Notes: generated by a model not told the origin, from the letters alone. 64,000 nt of DNA from Mangrovimonas xylaniphaga (GCF_001280435.1 NZ_LBIP01000013.1:1116001-1180000), one strand, 5' to 3'; numbered from the stretch's first letter, positions 18,892 to 29,133 are shown. Numbers and translations are program-made.

Positions 18892-18935
18892 TAACAATTA
18901 GGTAACGCACCTAATAAAAACACTATAGATATTTG
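18892..18935 (+). promoter_or_regulatory. Pho-box-like repeats and promoter of the PiT transporter
   Basis: TAACAA (18892), TAACGC (18903) and the weak ATAAAA (18914) are 11 bp apart, then 8 bp, then the -7 element GATATTTG (18928-18935). It is the weakest array but in the same register. Readthrough from the porin gene 13 bp upstream is also possible, as no terminator lies between. Confidence 0.4.
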
Positions 18936-18956
18936 CAAATTATTTGAAGTTAAATT

Positions 18957-21272
18957 ATGGATAACATTTATTTATTAATGATAGTTGCCCTAGGCGTATT
19001 GGCCATAGCCGATTTGATTGTTGGGGTAAGTAACGACGCAGTAAACTTTTTGAACTCAGCCATTGGGTCCAAGGCGTTCTCCTTTAAAACCATCATGATT
19101 GTTGCCAGTCTTGGGGTAGCCGTTGGAGCCATATTTTCCAGTGGTATGATGGAAGTTGCCAGAAAGGGAATTTTCAACCCTGGAGAGTTCATGTTCAATG
19201 AAATCATGATCATTTTCATGGCCGTTATGATAACGGACATCCTGCTTCTAGACTTTTTCAATTCGGTCGGGATGCCAACATCAACCACGGTTTCCATTGT
19301 ATTTGAATTACTTGGAGCTTCTGTTGCCATGGCACTGATTAAAATTGCCCACGATGGCGGAACCTTTACAGATGTTGTTAACTACATCAACACTTCCAAG
19401 GCAACCGAAATTATATTTGGTATTCTGCTCTCGGTAGTCGTAGCTTTCTCTATTGGAGCTTTGGTACAATGGGTTTCTAGACTTTTATTGTCTTACGATT
19501 TTGAAAAGAAAGCATCCTGGGTAGGTGGATTGTTCGGAGGATTTGCCCTAACAGCCATTACTTATTTCATCTTCATGAAGGGTATCAAAGGTACCAACTA
19601 TGCCAAAGAAAGTTTTGACGTTTTAGGAGGCGAAACCATTAGCCACTTTTTAGAGCACCAAGTATTACTTATTGTAGCAATCAGCTTGGTATTTTGGTCT
19701 CTATTCTCTTTAGCTTTGATCAAATTTGCTAAAACCAACATCTATAAATTAGTAATCCTAGTAGGAACTTTTGCTCTAGCCTTAGCTTTTGCAGGAAACG
19801 ATTTGGTAAACTTTATTGGTGTACCAATTGCAGGATGGCAGTCATTCCAAGCTTGGACGGCTTCAGGAGCAGCACCAGATGCCTTTGCAATGGCCAGCTT
19901 AGCTTCCAAAGTACCAACTCCAACATTCCTATTAGTAATCGCAGGTTTAGTAATGGTAGTAACACTTTGGTTCTCTAGCAAAGCTAAAGACGTTGTAAAA
20001 ACATCTTTGGACCTTTCAAGTCAAGAAGCCACCAAAGAGCGTTTTCAACCTAATTTCTTATCCAGAATCTTTGTTAGAACTACTATCGTAGCATCTCAAG
20101 TTTCCTCTTATATATTGCCGAAATCATGGCAAGAGAAAATTGACAAGCAATTTGAAAAACCAGTTATCACCCTAAAAAAGGACAAAACTTACGAATTGCC
20201 TGCATTCGACTTAGTAAGAGCTGCCGTGAACTTAATGGTTGCCGCTGTATTGATTTCTATTGCGACATCCATGAAATTACCACTTTCCACTACCTATGTA
20301 ACCTTTATGGTTGCCATGGGTACATCCTTGGCCGATAAAGCTTGGGGAGCAGAAAGTGCCGTATATCGTGTAGCAGGAGTATTAAATGTTATTGGAGGAT
20401 GGTTCTTTACAGCACTTATCGCCTTTGTATCAGCTGCAGTTATTGCATACTTCCTAAACTGGAATGTAAAGGTAATGGTACCTGTATTGTTGTTATTAGC
20501 TACTATCATCTTGGTACGTAACTACCTAAAACATAACAAAAAATCCAAAGAACTTAAAGCTGAAGACCGTCTATTAAAAGCAGAAAGCAGTTCTGTACAA
20601 GGAGTTATCCATGAGAGCGCCAACAATATTGCCAATGTTGTGGAGAGAGGTAACAGAATCTACACCAACGCTATCAACGGTTTGGCAAGACAAGATTTGG
20701 CAATGCTTAAAAAGAATAGAAAGCAGGTAGTTAAATTATCTGAAGAAATTGATGAATTACGTGATAACATCTTCTATTTCATCAAAAACTTGGACGAATC
20801 CAGTGTTAGCGCAAGTAATTTTTACATCAATATTTTAGGCTACCTTCAAGATATGACCCAGTCTTTGGATTATATCTCGAAAGCGAGCCATAAGCACATC
20901 AACAATAATCACAAGAAATTAAAATTCAGCCAGATTAAAGAGTTGAAGGAAGTTGATGAGCGTTTTGAGCGTTTCTTCAAGAACACCAAAAATGCTTTTG
21001 AATCTCACTCATTTGCTGAAATTGGAAAAATCTTGAACAGAAAAGAAGAGATTGTTTCTTTGGTAACAGATAAAATCCAAAAACAAGTAGAACGTACTAG
21101 AACTGAAGAATCGAGCCCGAAAAACACGACGCTTTATTTCAGTATGCTATTGGAAACAAAAGACCTTCTTAATGCCACCATGAACTTATTGGAAGAGTAT
21201 CACAATGCTCATGACAGTTCTGTGAAACCAGCAACCTTAGGAAAACTATTTGCCGGAAACGAAGAAGAATAA
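18957..21272 (+). CDS. Inorganic phosphate transporter (PiT family) with C-terminal PhoU-like domain
   Basis: Inner-membrane ion-coupled phosphate permease, 771 residues. Two PiT repeats are visible: VGVSNDAVNFLNSAIGSKA near residue 22 and AGNDLVNFIGVPIAG near 281, the two signatures that carry the phosphate-binding Asn-Asp pairs. About ten to twelve hydrophobic helices end near residue 525. The soluble C-terminal 230 residues are helical with heptad-like spacing and match the PhoU/DUF47 type, usually a separate regulator beside PiT genes; here it is fused. It lies after the porin with its own Pho-like promoter repeats. Together they give an outer-to-inner membrane phosphate route. Confidence 0.93.
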   Translation: MDNIYLLMIVALGVLAIADLIVGVSNDAVNFLNSAIGSKAFSFKTIMIVASLGVAVGAIFSSGMMEVARKGIFNPGEFMFNEIMIIFMAVMITDILLLDFFNSVGMPTSTTVSIVFELLGASVAMALIKIAHDGGTFTDVVNYINTSKATEIIFGILLSVVVAFSIGALVQWVSRLLLSYDFEKKASWVGGLFGGFALTAITYFIFMKGIKGTNYAKESFDVLGGETISHFLEHQVLLIVAISLVFWSLFSLALIKFAKTNIYKLVILVGTFALALAFAGNDLVNFIGVPIAGWQSFQAWTASGAAPDAFAMASLASKVPTPTFLLVIAGLVMVVTLWFSSKAKDVVKTSLDLSSQEATKERFQPNFLSRIFVRTTIVASQVSSYILPKSWQEKIDKQFEKPVITLKKDKTYELPAFDLVRAAVNLMVAAVLISIATSMKLPLSTTYVTFMVAMGTSLADKAWGAESAVYRVAGVLNVIGGWFFTALIAFVSAAVIAYFLNWNVKVMVPVLLLLATIILVRNYLKHNKKSKELKAEDRLLKAESSSVQGVIHESANNIANVVERGNRIYTNAINGLARQDLAMLKKNRKQVVKLSEEIDELRDNIFYFIKNLDESSVSASNFYINILGYLQDMTQSLDYISKASHKHINNNHKKLKFSQIKELKEVDERFERFFKNTKNAFESHSFAEIGKILNRKEEIVSLVTDKIQKQVERTRTEESSPKNTTLYFSMLLETKDLLNATMNLLEEYHNAHDSSVKPATLGKLFAGNEEE

Positions 21273-21288
21273 ATTATACACCCTAAAC

Positions 21289-21321
21289 AAAAAAAGCCAT
21301 CTCAATGAGATGGCTTTTTTT
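21289..21321. terminator. Bidirectional terminator between PiT transporter and nrdA
   Basis: GCCATCTC and GAGATGGC form a stem (21296-21314) with As on the left and Ts on the right, so it can stop both the plus-strand transporter and the minus-strand nrdA transcripts. Confidence 0.9.
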
Positions 21322-21344
21322 GTTTAACCATAAAACACACACTA

Positions 21345-23822
21345 TTAAGATCCGCACATAAGGCAATCATCTCCTTCGTTTGCTTTGGCAGCCTCAATCA
21401 AGGCTTTCATTTCCTCAGGACTCATTGGCTCCACTTTAACTTCCGTAGTTTCCTTTACAAATTTAGCTGCTGTTTTAGCAGCTTGTTCCTGCTGTTGTTC
21501 TACTATCAAGGTTTCCGTTTCTGTTTTAGGAGCAACAATTTCTTCCTTCTTTTTACTATTATCTAAGGTGAATTTAATGGCATCTACGGCACTTTTGGTA
21601 CGCAAGTAGTACATGCCAGTCTTTAGTCCGCTTTTCCATGCATAAAAGTGCATAGAGGTCAATTTAGCCATAGTGGCCCCCTCCATAAAAAGATTCAATG
21701 ATTGGGATTGGTCAATGAAATAACCACGATGACGCGCCATGTCGATGATATCCTTCATACTCAATTCCCAAACCGTTTTGTACAATTCTTTAATATCCTC
21801 TGGAATACCATCAATATCCTGAATGGAGCCATTCGCTCTCATAATTTCCTGCTTCAAGGTTTCGTTCCACAACCCAAGATCTACCAAGTCTTCCAATAAA
21901 TGTTTGTTCACGACAATAAATTCACCAGACAACACTCTTCTGGTGTAGATATTCGAAGTATACGGTTCAAAACACTCATTGTTTCCTAAAATTTGGGAGG
22001 TTGAGGCCGTAGGCATTGGCGCCACCAACAACGAATTGCGAACCCCGTGTTTCACCACATCCTTTCTAAGTTTCGCCCAGTCCCAACGACCGCTTAATTC
22101 CTCATCATTGATACCCCAAAGGTTATGCTGGAATTCCCCTTTACTAATAGGTGATCCCTCATAACTTTGGTAAGGACCATCCGCAATAGCCTCTTCCATA
22201 CTAGCGGTAATAGCAGCAAAATAAAGGGTTTCAAAGATTTCTTGATTCAGTTTTTTAGCTTCATCGCTTGTAAACGGCATACGCAATTTAATGAACGTAT
22301 CTGCCAAACCTTGAACTCCCAAACCTACCGGACGATGTCTAAAATTGGAGTTCTGAGCTTCTATAACCGGGTAATAATTTCTATCGATAACCCTGTTAAG
22401 ATTTTTGGTAACCCGCTTGGTAATTTTAAACAGTTCCTTATGATCGAACTCTCCATTTTTGATAAACATCGGCAAGGCAATGGATGCCAAATTACACACA
22501 GCCACTTCATCTGGCGCAGTATATTCCAAAATCTCAGTACATAAATTTGAAGAACGGATAGTTCCCAAATTTTGCTGATTAGACTTACGGTTTGCCGCAT
22601 CCTTATACAACATATAAGGCGTACCTGTTTCAATTTGGGATTCCAAGATTTTCTCCCACAATTCACGAGCCTTAATGGTTTTACGCCCTCTTCCTTCAGC
22701 TTCATATTTCAAATACAATTCTTCAAAAGCTTCACTGTGCGTTTCATCCAATCCAGGACATTCATTAGGACACATTAAAGTCCATTGACCATCCTCCTGC
22801 ACACGTTTCATAAACAAATCGGAAATCCACATGGCGTAAAATAAATCACGTGCACGCATTTCCTCTTTTCCGTGGTTCTTCTTCAAATCAAGGAAATCAA
22901 AAATATCGGCATGCCATGTTTCCACATAAATAGCAAAACTTCCTTTGCGCTTCCCTCCTCCTTGATCTACATAACGCGCTGTATCATTGAACACACGCAG
23001 CATAGGCACAATACCATTGGAAGTTCCATTGGTTCCAGAAATATAACTTCCCGTAGCTCTTACATTATGGATTGCCAATCCAATACCACCCGCAGATTGT
23101 GAAATTTTCGCTGTTTGTTTCAACGTATCATAAATTCCATCAATACTGTCCTCCTTCATGGTCAATAGGAAACAAGAAGACATCTGTGGTTTGGGTGTCC
23201 CAGAATTAAAAAGTGTTGGTGTAGCGTGTGTAAAGTATTTTTTAGACATCAACTCATAGGTTTCAACTACAGCATCCATATCATTAAGATGAATCCCAAC
23301 TGCCACCCTCATCAACATATGCTGTGGACGTTCAGCAATATTACCATTGAGCTTCAACAAATAAGAACGTTCTAAAGTTTTGAACCCAAAATAATCATAA
23401 CCGAAATCCCGATTGTAAATGATTGTGGAATCCAAAATGTCACGGTTTTCCATAACAACATTATACACTTCCTCTGAAAGCAATGGCGCCTTTTTTCCAG
23501 TACGAGGATTGACATAGGTATATAGGTCGTGCATGACTTCACTGAAGGTCTTCTTTGTATTTTTATGTAAATTCGATACCGAAATTCTTGCCGCCAATCG
23601 AGCGTAATCAGGGTGAGCAGTCGTCAAGGTTGCAGCAATCTCGGCCGCCAAATTATCCAACTCACTGGTAGTAACCCCATCATACAACCCTTCAATTACG
23701 CGCATTGCGACTTTTACCGGATCGACCAATTCGTTCAATCCGTAGCACAGTTTTCTAACTCTGGCGGTGATTTTGTCGAACATCACCGGTTCCTTTCGGC
23801 CATCTCTTTTTACTACATACAT
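21345..23822 (-). CDS. nrdA: Ribonucleoside-diphosphate reductase, large (alpha) subunit, class Ia
   Basis: Catalytic subunit that reduces ribonucleotides to deoxyribonucleotides. 825 residues. An N-terminal ATP-cone (about 1-90, starting [12 protein letters not shown]) predicts allosteric activity control by ATP/dATP. Active-site residues by motif: C217 in SSCFLL and C443 in VAVCNLAS form the redox pair; SNLCTEI holds N426, the thiyl Cys C428 and E430. The C-terminus ends CLMCGS, the swinging thiol pair that takes electrons from thioredoxin or glutaredoxin. The gene follows nrdB on the minus strand after 208 bp with no terminator seen between. Confidence 0.97.
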   Translation of the reverse strand: MYVVKRDGRKEPVMFDKITARVRKLCYGLNELVDPVKVAMRVIEGLYDGVTTSELDNLAAEIAATLTTAHPDYARLAARISVSNLHKNTKKTFSEVMHDLYTYVNPRTGKKAPLLSEEVYNVVMENRDILDSTIIYNRDFGYDYFGFKTLERSYLLKLNGNIAERPQHMLMRVAVGIHLNDMDAVVETYELMSKKYFTHATPTLFNSGTPKPQMSSCFLLTMKEDSIDGIYDTLKQTAKISQSAGGIGLAIHNVRATGSYISGTNGTSNGIVPMLRVFNDTARYVDQGGGKRKGSFAIYVETWHADIFDFLDLKKNHGKEEMRARDLFYAMWISDLFMKRVQEDGQWTLMCPNECPGLDETHSEAFEELYLKYEAEGRGRKTIKARELWEKILESQIETGTPYMLYKDAANRKSNQQNLGTIRSSNLCTEILEYTAPDEVAVCNLASIALPMFIKNGEFDHKELFKITKRVTKNLNRVIDRNYYPVIEAQNSNFRHRPVGLGVQGLADTFIKLRMPFTSDEAKKLNQEIFETLYFAAITASMEEAIADGPYQSYEGSPISKGEFQHNLWGINDEELSGRWDWAKLRKDVVKHGVRNSLLVAPMPTASTSQILGNNECFEPYTSNIYTRRVLSGEFIVVNKHLLEDLVDLGLWNETLKQEIMRANGSIQDIDGIPEDIKELYKTVWELSMKDIIDMARHRGYFIDQSQSLNLFMEGATMAKLTSMHFYAWKSGLKTGMYYLRTKSAVDAIKFTLDNSKKKEEIVAPKTETETLIVEQQQEQAAKTAAKFVKETTEVKVEPMSPEEMKALIEAAKANEGDDCLMCGS

Positions 23823-24030
23823 ATGTTTTTTAAGTTTTTAGCTTTCTGAATCACTTCAGAAAATGGGTTAATTAGTTAGCCCGAACCCTGAGGCTTTCAA
23901 AATTCGGTAAGATAGGCCCTATAGTTTTCAAGAAAATACACCTTAAAAACTGCAGAGCTTAATTTTTTATAATAAGTTTTGATTCCCTTAAAACAGGGTT
24001 ATTCTTTTAGATTTGAGAAACCACCAAATA

Positions 24031-25011
24031 TTAAAAATCGGCGTCAAATTTGAATTTATCTTCTTCCTCCTCTTTGTTAAGCACACCTGCCTTTTGGTAT
24101 TCTGACACACGCTTTTCAAAGAAATTGGTTTTCCCCTGTAGGGAAATCATATCCATAAAATCAAAAGGATTGGCAGTATTATAGACTTTTTCACAACCCA
24201 ATTCACTCAACAAACGGTCTGTAACAAACTCCAAGTATTGAGTCATCAATTTAGAATTCATCCCAATTAAACTAACAGGAAGTGACTCTGTGATAAATTC
24301 TCTTTCAATATCAAGGGCATCCACCAAAATTTCGGTGATACGTGCCTTTGGCACCTTATTGACAAGGTGATGATTGTGCAGGTGAACCGCAAAGTCACAG
24401 TGTACACCTTCGTCTCTTGAAATAAGCTCATTTGAGAAAGTAAGCCCTGGCATCAAACCACGCTTTTTAAGCCAGAAAATGGAACAGAACGCTCCAGAAA
24501 AGAAAATCCCTTCCACTGCTGCGAAAGCAATCAATCGTTCCGCAAAACTTGGTGATTCTATCCATTTTAAAGCCCACTCGGCCTTTTTCTTAATAGCAGG
24601 AAATGTTTCAATAGCATTAAAGAGCATGCTCTTTTCCTTTTCGTCTTTAACATAAGTATCAATCAACAACGAATAGGTTTCACTATGGATGTTTTCCATC
24701 ATGATTTGAAACCCATAAAAGAATTTGGCTTCACTGTATTGCACTTCGTTCACAAAATTTTCGGCAAGATTTTCATTTACAATTCCATCACTGGCAGCAA
24801 AAAATGCCAAGATGTGCTTTATGAAGTAGCGCTCGTCGTCATTCAATTTACTTTGCCAATCTGTAAGATCTTGATGCAAATCTATTTCTTCGGCCGTCCA
24901 GAAACTGGCTTCAGATTTTTTATACCACTCCCAAATATCGTGGTGTTGAATTGGAAAAATTACGAATCGATCTTTGTTTTCTTGTAAAATTGGTTCAGTA
25001 GTTTGAGACAT
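24031..25011 (-). CDS. nrdB: Ribonucleoside-diphosphate reductase, small (beta) subunit
   Basis: Supplies the tyrosyl radical for NrdA. 326 residues. The metal ligands of class Ia R2 are visible: D75 in [11 protein letters not shown]106 and H109 in ENIHSETY with the radical Tyr Y113, E167 in AVEGIFFSG, and E201/H204 in DEGVHCDF. The sequence around D75 resembles eukaryotic R2 more than Escherichia coli NrdB, which is common in Bacteroidota. It precedes nrdA on the minus strand. A 696-bp region lies upstream. Confidence 0.97.
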   Translation of the reverse strand: MSQTTEPILQENKDRFVIFPIQHHDIWEWYKKSEASFWTAEEIDLHQDLTDWQSKLNDDERYFIKHILAFFAASDGIVNENLAENFVNEVQYSEAKFFYGFQIMMENIHSETYSLLIDTYVKDEKEKSMLFNAIETFPAIKKKAEWALKWIESPSFAERLIAFAAVEGIFFSGAFCSIFWLKKRGLMPGLTFSNELISRDEGVHCDFAVHLHNHHLVNKVPKARITEILVDALDIEREFITESLPVSLIGMNSKLMTQYLEFVTDRLLSELGCEKVYNTANPFDFMDMISLQGKTNFFEKRVSEYQKAGVLNKEEEEDKFKFDADF

Positions 25012-25317
25012 TAGCGTTTTGGTTTTTTGATGATTTAAATGAACATTTTTGTCGATTTGGGTTTAACAAATATTCAAAATTGAAGCTGAAAAAGAAAGCT
25101 AATTTTATGAACATTGTCAACAAGTTTTTAACAAGTTCGAAATCACCTAAAACTCAAAAGTTTACAAAAAATATACACCAAACCCTTATACAGCAAGACT
25201 TTAGACGATTTACAACCAACCAATTATTTACAAATTTCACAAACAATTGACAATAACAAAACATTAAATTTTGATCAATAAAAAGAGAAGAAACCAATCT
25301 ACCATTGGCACAAATAA

Positions 25318-25343
25318 AAAGAGAGCCTGACCAGCTCTCTTTT
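25318..25343 (-). terminator. Orphan terminator-like hairpin
   Basis: Nine-base-pair stem with a 7-nt loop and a T run on the minus strand, but no minus-strand gene lies directly upstream; nrdB starts downstream of it at 25011. Confidence 0.55.
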
Positions 25344-25694
25344 CCCCAATAATTAACTAAACTAACTAAAACTATACTTTAAAGAAATAGTTACCTTAAA
25401 TTTTGTGATGACGAAACTAGATTGCTCTAACTTCAATTGATTAATAGCGTATAATCAAAAAAGTGAATCACAAAAATCACTTTTACTTTACAAAAAATTT
25501 ATCCCTTTAACACTTCAAATATCTTCAATTCAATTCAACTATATTACCCTACTTGTATAGTTGGTTAAAAAAACTGTATAATTGGAACACTCTTTAAATT
25601 AGACAAAATAGTGTAAAATCCACACTATTCTTCACAATTTATTTTAACTAATTTCAAATTATTAACAGCATGTACTTCTATACTAGAATATTAC

Positions 25695-25702
25695 TATATT
25701 TG
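25695..25702 (+). promoter_or_regulatory. LytTR regulator -7 element, leaderless
   Basis: TATATTTG matches TAnnTTTG perfectly and ends 5 nt before the ATG at 25708, so transcription should start at or within a few bases of the start codon. Confidence 0.55.
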
Positions 25703-25707
25703 AAGCT

Positions 25708-26442
25708 ATGATAAAAGCCGTTATAGTTGACGATGAACCAAAAGCCATACAAAGTTTGTCCTGGGAACTAACAAACTTTAGCGATGATATAGAAATCGTC
25801 AACACATTCACCTCTCCGGAGGCCGCCCTAGACTATCTTGAAACCAATCCGCCAGACTGTTTGTTTTTAGACATACAGATGCCTACAATGGACGGGTTTC
25901 AGTTTTTAGACAAACTTCCAAACAAGGATTTTGCCATTGTAATTACCACAGCTTATAACGAATATGCTATAAAGGCCCTAAAACATGAGGCCATAGATTA
26001 CTTGCTGAAACCTATAGATTCGGACGATCTTGAGGACACCATCAAACGCATTAAAAAATTCAACTACAGATTACTCAATTCTTCCAAGATTGAAGAAGTA
26101 TTGATTAATTTTCACACCAAATTCGACCAGAAAAAAATCACCATCAATACCGATGGAAAACTAATGTTCGTCCCTGTGGATGATATCCTTTTCATTGAAT
26201 CTGATGGAAATTACAGTACCATCGTTATGGCCGATGGCCAGAAAACCGTTATCACAAAAAAACTGAAAGAGGTAAACAGCATTCTACCAAAACAGTATTT
26301 TTTCAGAATCCATAACTCTTTTATCATCAACCTCAACCGAATTAAGGAATACATCAAAAACGATGGATATGTTGTCATGCAATCCAACCATAAAATTCCT
26401 GTAGCAAGGCAACGTAAATCAAATTTTTTAGAGAAATTTTAA
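25708..26442 (+). CDS. LytTR-family response regulator
   Basis: Two-component transcription factor of 244 residues. The receiver domain (about 1-120) has the acidic pair D8/D9, the phosphoacceptor D55 in LFLDIQMP, and the conserved Lys in LLKPID (about 105). The LytTR DNA-binding domain fills about 140-244, with DILFIESDGNY and FFRIHNSFIINL. It is one base away from the sensor kinase gene, so the two form a coupled pair of the LytS/LytR type. Target genes cannot be told from the window. Promoter geometry suggests a leaderless message. Confidence 0.95.
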   Translation: MIKAVIVDDEPKAIQSLSWELTNFSDDIEIVNTFTSPEAALDYLETNPPDCLFLDIQMPTMDGFQFLDKLPNKDFAIVITTAYNEYAIKALKHEAIDYLLKPIDSDDLEDTIKRIKKFNYRLLNSSKIEEVLINFHTKFDQKKITINTDGKLMFVPVDDILFIESDGNYSTIVMADGQKTVITKKLKEVNSILPKQYFFRIHNSFIINLNRIKEYIKNDGYVVMQSNHKIPVARQRKSNFLEKF

Positions 26443-26443
26443 A

Positions 26444-28435
26444 ATGTCAATTTCATTTTCTTCTGGATTTTCAAGCCCCCTCTTGCTGTCTAAAAACTGT
26501 ACTTTAGTACTTTTTGGATTGCTAATGCTTGCTAGTATAAAAACCTATTCCCAGTCCTCGGGAGACTTTTACGATACAGCAACAGCTCTCATGAAAACAA
26601 CTCCAAAGAATTATGAGGAGATTAATGAGGCCTTTAAAAGTTTCAGAAGAGACAGCATTAAAATGAAAACTTTGGCCACCATGGCTGAAGCCTCCAATTA
26701 TTTGGAAGCCGAATGTTACGCCTATAACTCTTTGGGTGTTATATACCGCAACATTTCTCATTACGAAATAGCCATTGAAAACCACAAGAAAGCCTACGAA
26801 CTATCGGAATCCGCTAACAATATCGAATTACAGGTAATATGCCTTAATATGCTGGGAGTGGTTTACAGAAGGATGGACTTAGTAAAACCGGCCCTAGACT
26901 ACCACAAAAAAGCTTTAGATCTAGCCAATTCGCAACAACCACTTACAACCGAATTAAAACACAGTATTGCGGTTTCCCAAAACAGTATGGGAAACATTTA
27001 CCTAGCCCTGAACCAATATGACATGGCCCTTAAACAGTTCACCAAATCCTTGGTCATAGAAAAGGAACAGGATAATATTTTAGGTCTAGCCATCAATTAC
27101 CAAAACATAGGGTATGCCAACGAGGCCAAAGGCCTTTTGGACGAGGCACTAATAGACTATAAAACCTCACTGGAATACAACAATCAAATTAATTCAGACA
27201 TTGGCCGTGTCATCTGCAACAATAGCATCGCACAGATTTACATTAAACAAGGAAAACCCCAAGAGGCAAAAGAAATCATAGAAGACGCTTTGAAAATGGC
27301 CCTTATGGAAGGCGACCAACTTTACATTGCCTCCTCTTATATCAACTTAGGCTGGGCACAAAACGAATTGGGACTTCATAAAGAAGCCGAAAACAACTTA
27401 AAAACTGCCCTCGATATTGGCACTAAATACGGTTTGAAAGGATCCAAAGTGGAAGCCAACAAACACCTTTCAGAACTCTACCAAGAACTAGGCAACTACA
27501 AAGCTGCCCTGGAGAAGTATAAAGACTACATTGCCGAAGAAGAAACCATATTAAACGAACGCAACCTACAATATGTAAACGACATCATTATACAATACGA
27601 AAGTGAAATCAAAAACAATCAAATACGAGTTCTTGCCAGTGAAAACGAACTTGTAAAATCAAAATTACTGCGCAACCAAAAAATATTTTGGTACTCACTT
27701 ATTGCCTTGATTCTTATTGCGGGCGGAATTATTACCGTCAACAGACACCGCCAGTTAAAACAGGAAAAACAGATTCTTACCTTGGAGCAAGACATGCTTA
27801 GAAGTCAGATGAACCCGCACTTCATCTTCAACTCCTTAAACTCCATCAAGCTATACATTATCAATAATGAAAAGGAAAATGCAGTGTATTATCTCAACAA
27901 ATTTTCCAAACTCATCAGAAAGATCTTGATTGCCTCCACCGAGAAAGAAATCTCTTTGGAAGACGAATTGGACACCATGAAACTCTATATGAACATAGAG
28001 AATATCCGGTTTTCAAATGAAATAGATTTTCAGGTTAAAATTGACGACAACATCAACACTGCTAACGTAAAGCTTCCTTCTTTGATTTTACAACCCTTTT
28101 TGGAAAATGCGCTTTGGCATGGGCTTTCCTCCAAAAAAGAAGACAAGAAAATTGTGCTGCACGCCTCAAAAACCACCGATGACTACGTAACCATTTCTAT
28201 CAAAGACAACGGTATTGGAAGAATAGAATCTGAAAAGATCAACAAGAACAAACTGCTGAAAAGAAAGTCGGTTGGGATTGCCTTAACGAAGGCAAGATTA
28301 TCCAATTTTTACAAAACCTATACAAGTCCGTATAAAATTGAAGTTGAAGATTTGTACGACACCAACCATAAGCCAACAGGCACCAAGGTCATCATACATA
28401 TCCCAACACGATCCAATGTCCTTAGAACCGCCTAA
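26444..28435 (+). CDS. TPR-containing LytS-type sensor histidine kinase
   Basis: Membrane sensor of 663 residues. Order: N-terminal hydrophobic segment (about 16-36, signal peptide or anchor), a periplasmic array of about six tetratricopeptide repeats (about 80-375), a short coiled segment, a transmembrane helix (about 408-425), then a cytoplasmic His_kinase domain with the phospho-His in SQMNPHFIFNSLNSIK (about residue 459), the N box LQPFLENALWHGL (about 548-560) and DNGIGR (about 588). The design suggests it senses a protein or peptide in the periplasm. It begins 1 nt after the response regulator stop. Its stop abuts the stop of the DUF3109 gene with no spacer. Confidence 0.94.
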   Translation: MSISFSSGFSSPLLLSKNCTLVLFGLLMLASIKTYSQSSGDFYDTATALMKTTPKNYEEINEAFKSFRRDSIKMKTLATMAEASNYLEAECYAYNSLGVIYRNISHYEIAIENHKKAYELSESANNIELQVICLNMLGVVYRRMDLVKPALDYHKKALDLANSQQPLTTELKHSIAVSQNSMGNIYLALNQYDMALKQFTKSLVIEKEQDNILGLAINYQNIGYANEAKGLLDEALIDYKTSLEYNNQINSDIGRVICNNSIAQIYIKQGKPQEAKEIIEDALKMALMEGDQLYIASSYINLGWAQNELGLHKEAENNLKTALDIGTKYGLKGSKVEANKHLSELYQELGNYKAALEKYKDYIAEEETILNERNLQYVNDIIIQYESEIKNNQIRVLASENELVKSKLLRNQKIFWYSLIALILIAGGIITVNRHRQLKQEKQILTLEQDMLRSQMNPHFIFNSLNSIKLYIINNEKENAVYYLNKFSKLIRKILIASTEKEISLEDELDTMKLYMNIENIRFSNEIDFQVKIDDNINTANVKLPSLILQPFLENALWHGLSSKKEDKKIVLHASKTTDDYVTISIKDNGIGRIESEKINKNKLLKRKSVGIALTKARLSNFYKTYTSPYKIEVEDLYDTNHKPTGTKVIIHIPTRSNVLRTA

Positions 28436-29011
28436 CTATTTAGATTTCTGAAGTTTTTCGGCAACTTTTTCCAATTCGGCGTACCAATCTTCACCAAACT
28501 TACGGATAAGCGCCTGCTTCACAAATTTGTAGACAGGCACCTGCAGTTCCTTTCCCAAACTACAGGCATCATCACAAATATGCCACCTGTGGTAATTTAC
28601 TGCCGAAAACTCACTATAATCCTGCACCCTTACAGGATACAAATGACAGGACACCGGTTTTTTCCAAGAAATATCGCCTTGATTATAGGCTTCCTCAATA
28701 GCACAAAGGGCCGTTCCTTTTTTATCAAAAATAACGTAGGCACAATCAGCACCATCTATTAAAGGGGTCTCCAATTCGTCATCTTCCGTGGTAATATAAG
28801 TACCCTGCGCCTCTATAGCCGCAATTCCTTCCTTACGCAAATAAGGTTTAACTTTTGGATAAATCTCCTTCAAAATCGCAGCTTCCTCTTCATCTAAAGG
28901 CGCTCCTGCATCTCCATCGATACAACAAGCTCCTTTACAGGCAGAAAGATTGCACACAAAATCATTCTCTATGATTTCCTCCGAAACTATGGTTTTTCCT
29001 AACTGAAACAT
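28436..29011 (-). CDS. DUF3109 family Cys-rich protein
   Basis: Soluble 191-residue protein with many conserved Cys: VCNLSACKGACC near the N-terminus, then ADCAY, TALCAI, PVSCHLYPVR and HICDDAC. The pattern resembles the YkgJ/DUF3109 type of putative metal- or Fe-S-binding proteins; function unknown. The ATG at 29011 is preferred over 29029 because a perfect -7 element (rev-comp TATCTTTG, 29023-29016) lies between them and ends 4 nt before this ATG, implying a leaderless mRNA. Convergent with the histidine kinase with no bases between stops. Confidence 0.85.
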   Translation of the reverse strand: MFQLGKTIVSEEIIENDFVCNLSACKGACCIDGDAGAPLDEEEAAILKEIYPKVKPYLRKEGIAAIEAQGTYITTEDDELETPLIDGADCAYVIFDKKGTALCAIEEAYNQGDISWKKPVSCHLYPVRVQDYSEFSAVNYHRWHICDDACSLGKELQVPVYKFVKQALIRKFGEDWYAELEKVAEKLQKSK

Positions 29012-29015
29012 GCCG

Positions 29016-29023
29016 CAAAGATA
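29016..29023 (-). promoter_or_regulatory. DUF3109 gene -7 element, leaderless
   Basis: CAAAGATA on the plus strand reads TATCTTTG on the gene strand, a perfect TAnnTTTG, 4 nt before the ATG at 29011. Confidence 0.55.
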
Positions 29024-29089
29024 AGTCAATAATCCGTCAAAAGTAACCCCTTTAAAAGCAATTAAATTTTATAGCCTTTATAAAGCCCA

Positions 29090-29097
29090 TTAATTTG
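29090..29097 (+). promoter_or_regulatory. MarC gene -7 element
   Basis: TTAATTTG differs from TAnnTTTG at one base. A start of transcription near 29103 fits the ATG at 29134 and excludes the in-frame ATG at 29101. Confidence 0.4.
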
Positions 29098-29133
29098 TAA
29101 ATGCCGAAATTTGCCAAAAATTTCCATCATAAC

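Larger units (their letters stand above)
25012..25707. other. 696-bp intergenic region with a hairpin
   Basis: A/T-rich stretch between the divergent nrdB and LytTR genes with no convincing ORF. A hairpin at 25318-25342 (AAAGAGAGC with GCTCTCTTT) has five Ts on its minus-strand exit and four on its plus-strand exit, so it works best as a minus-strand terminator. The stretch from about 25343 to 25690 could therefore encode a minus-strand RNA, but I see no good promoter for it. A -7-like AATATTTG on the minus strand at 25074-25067 may serve nrdB. Confidence 0.5.
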
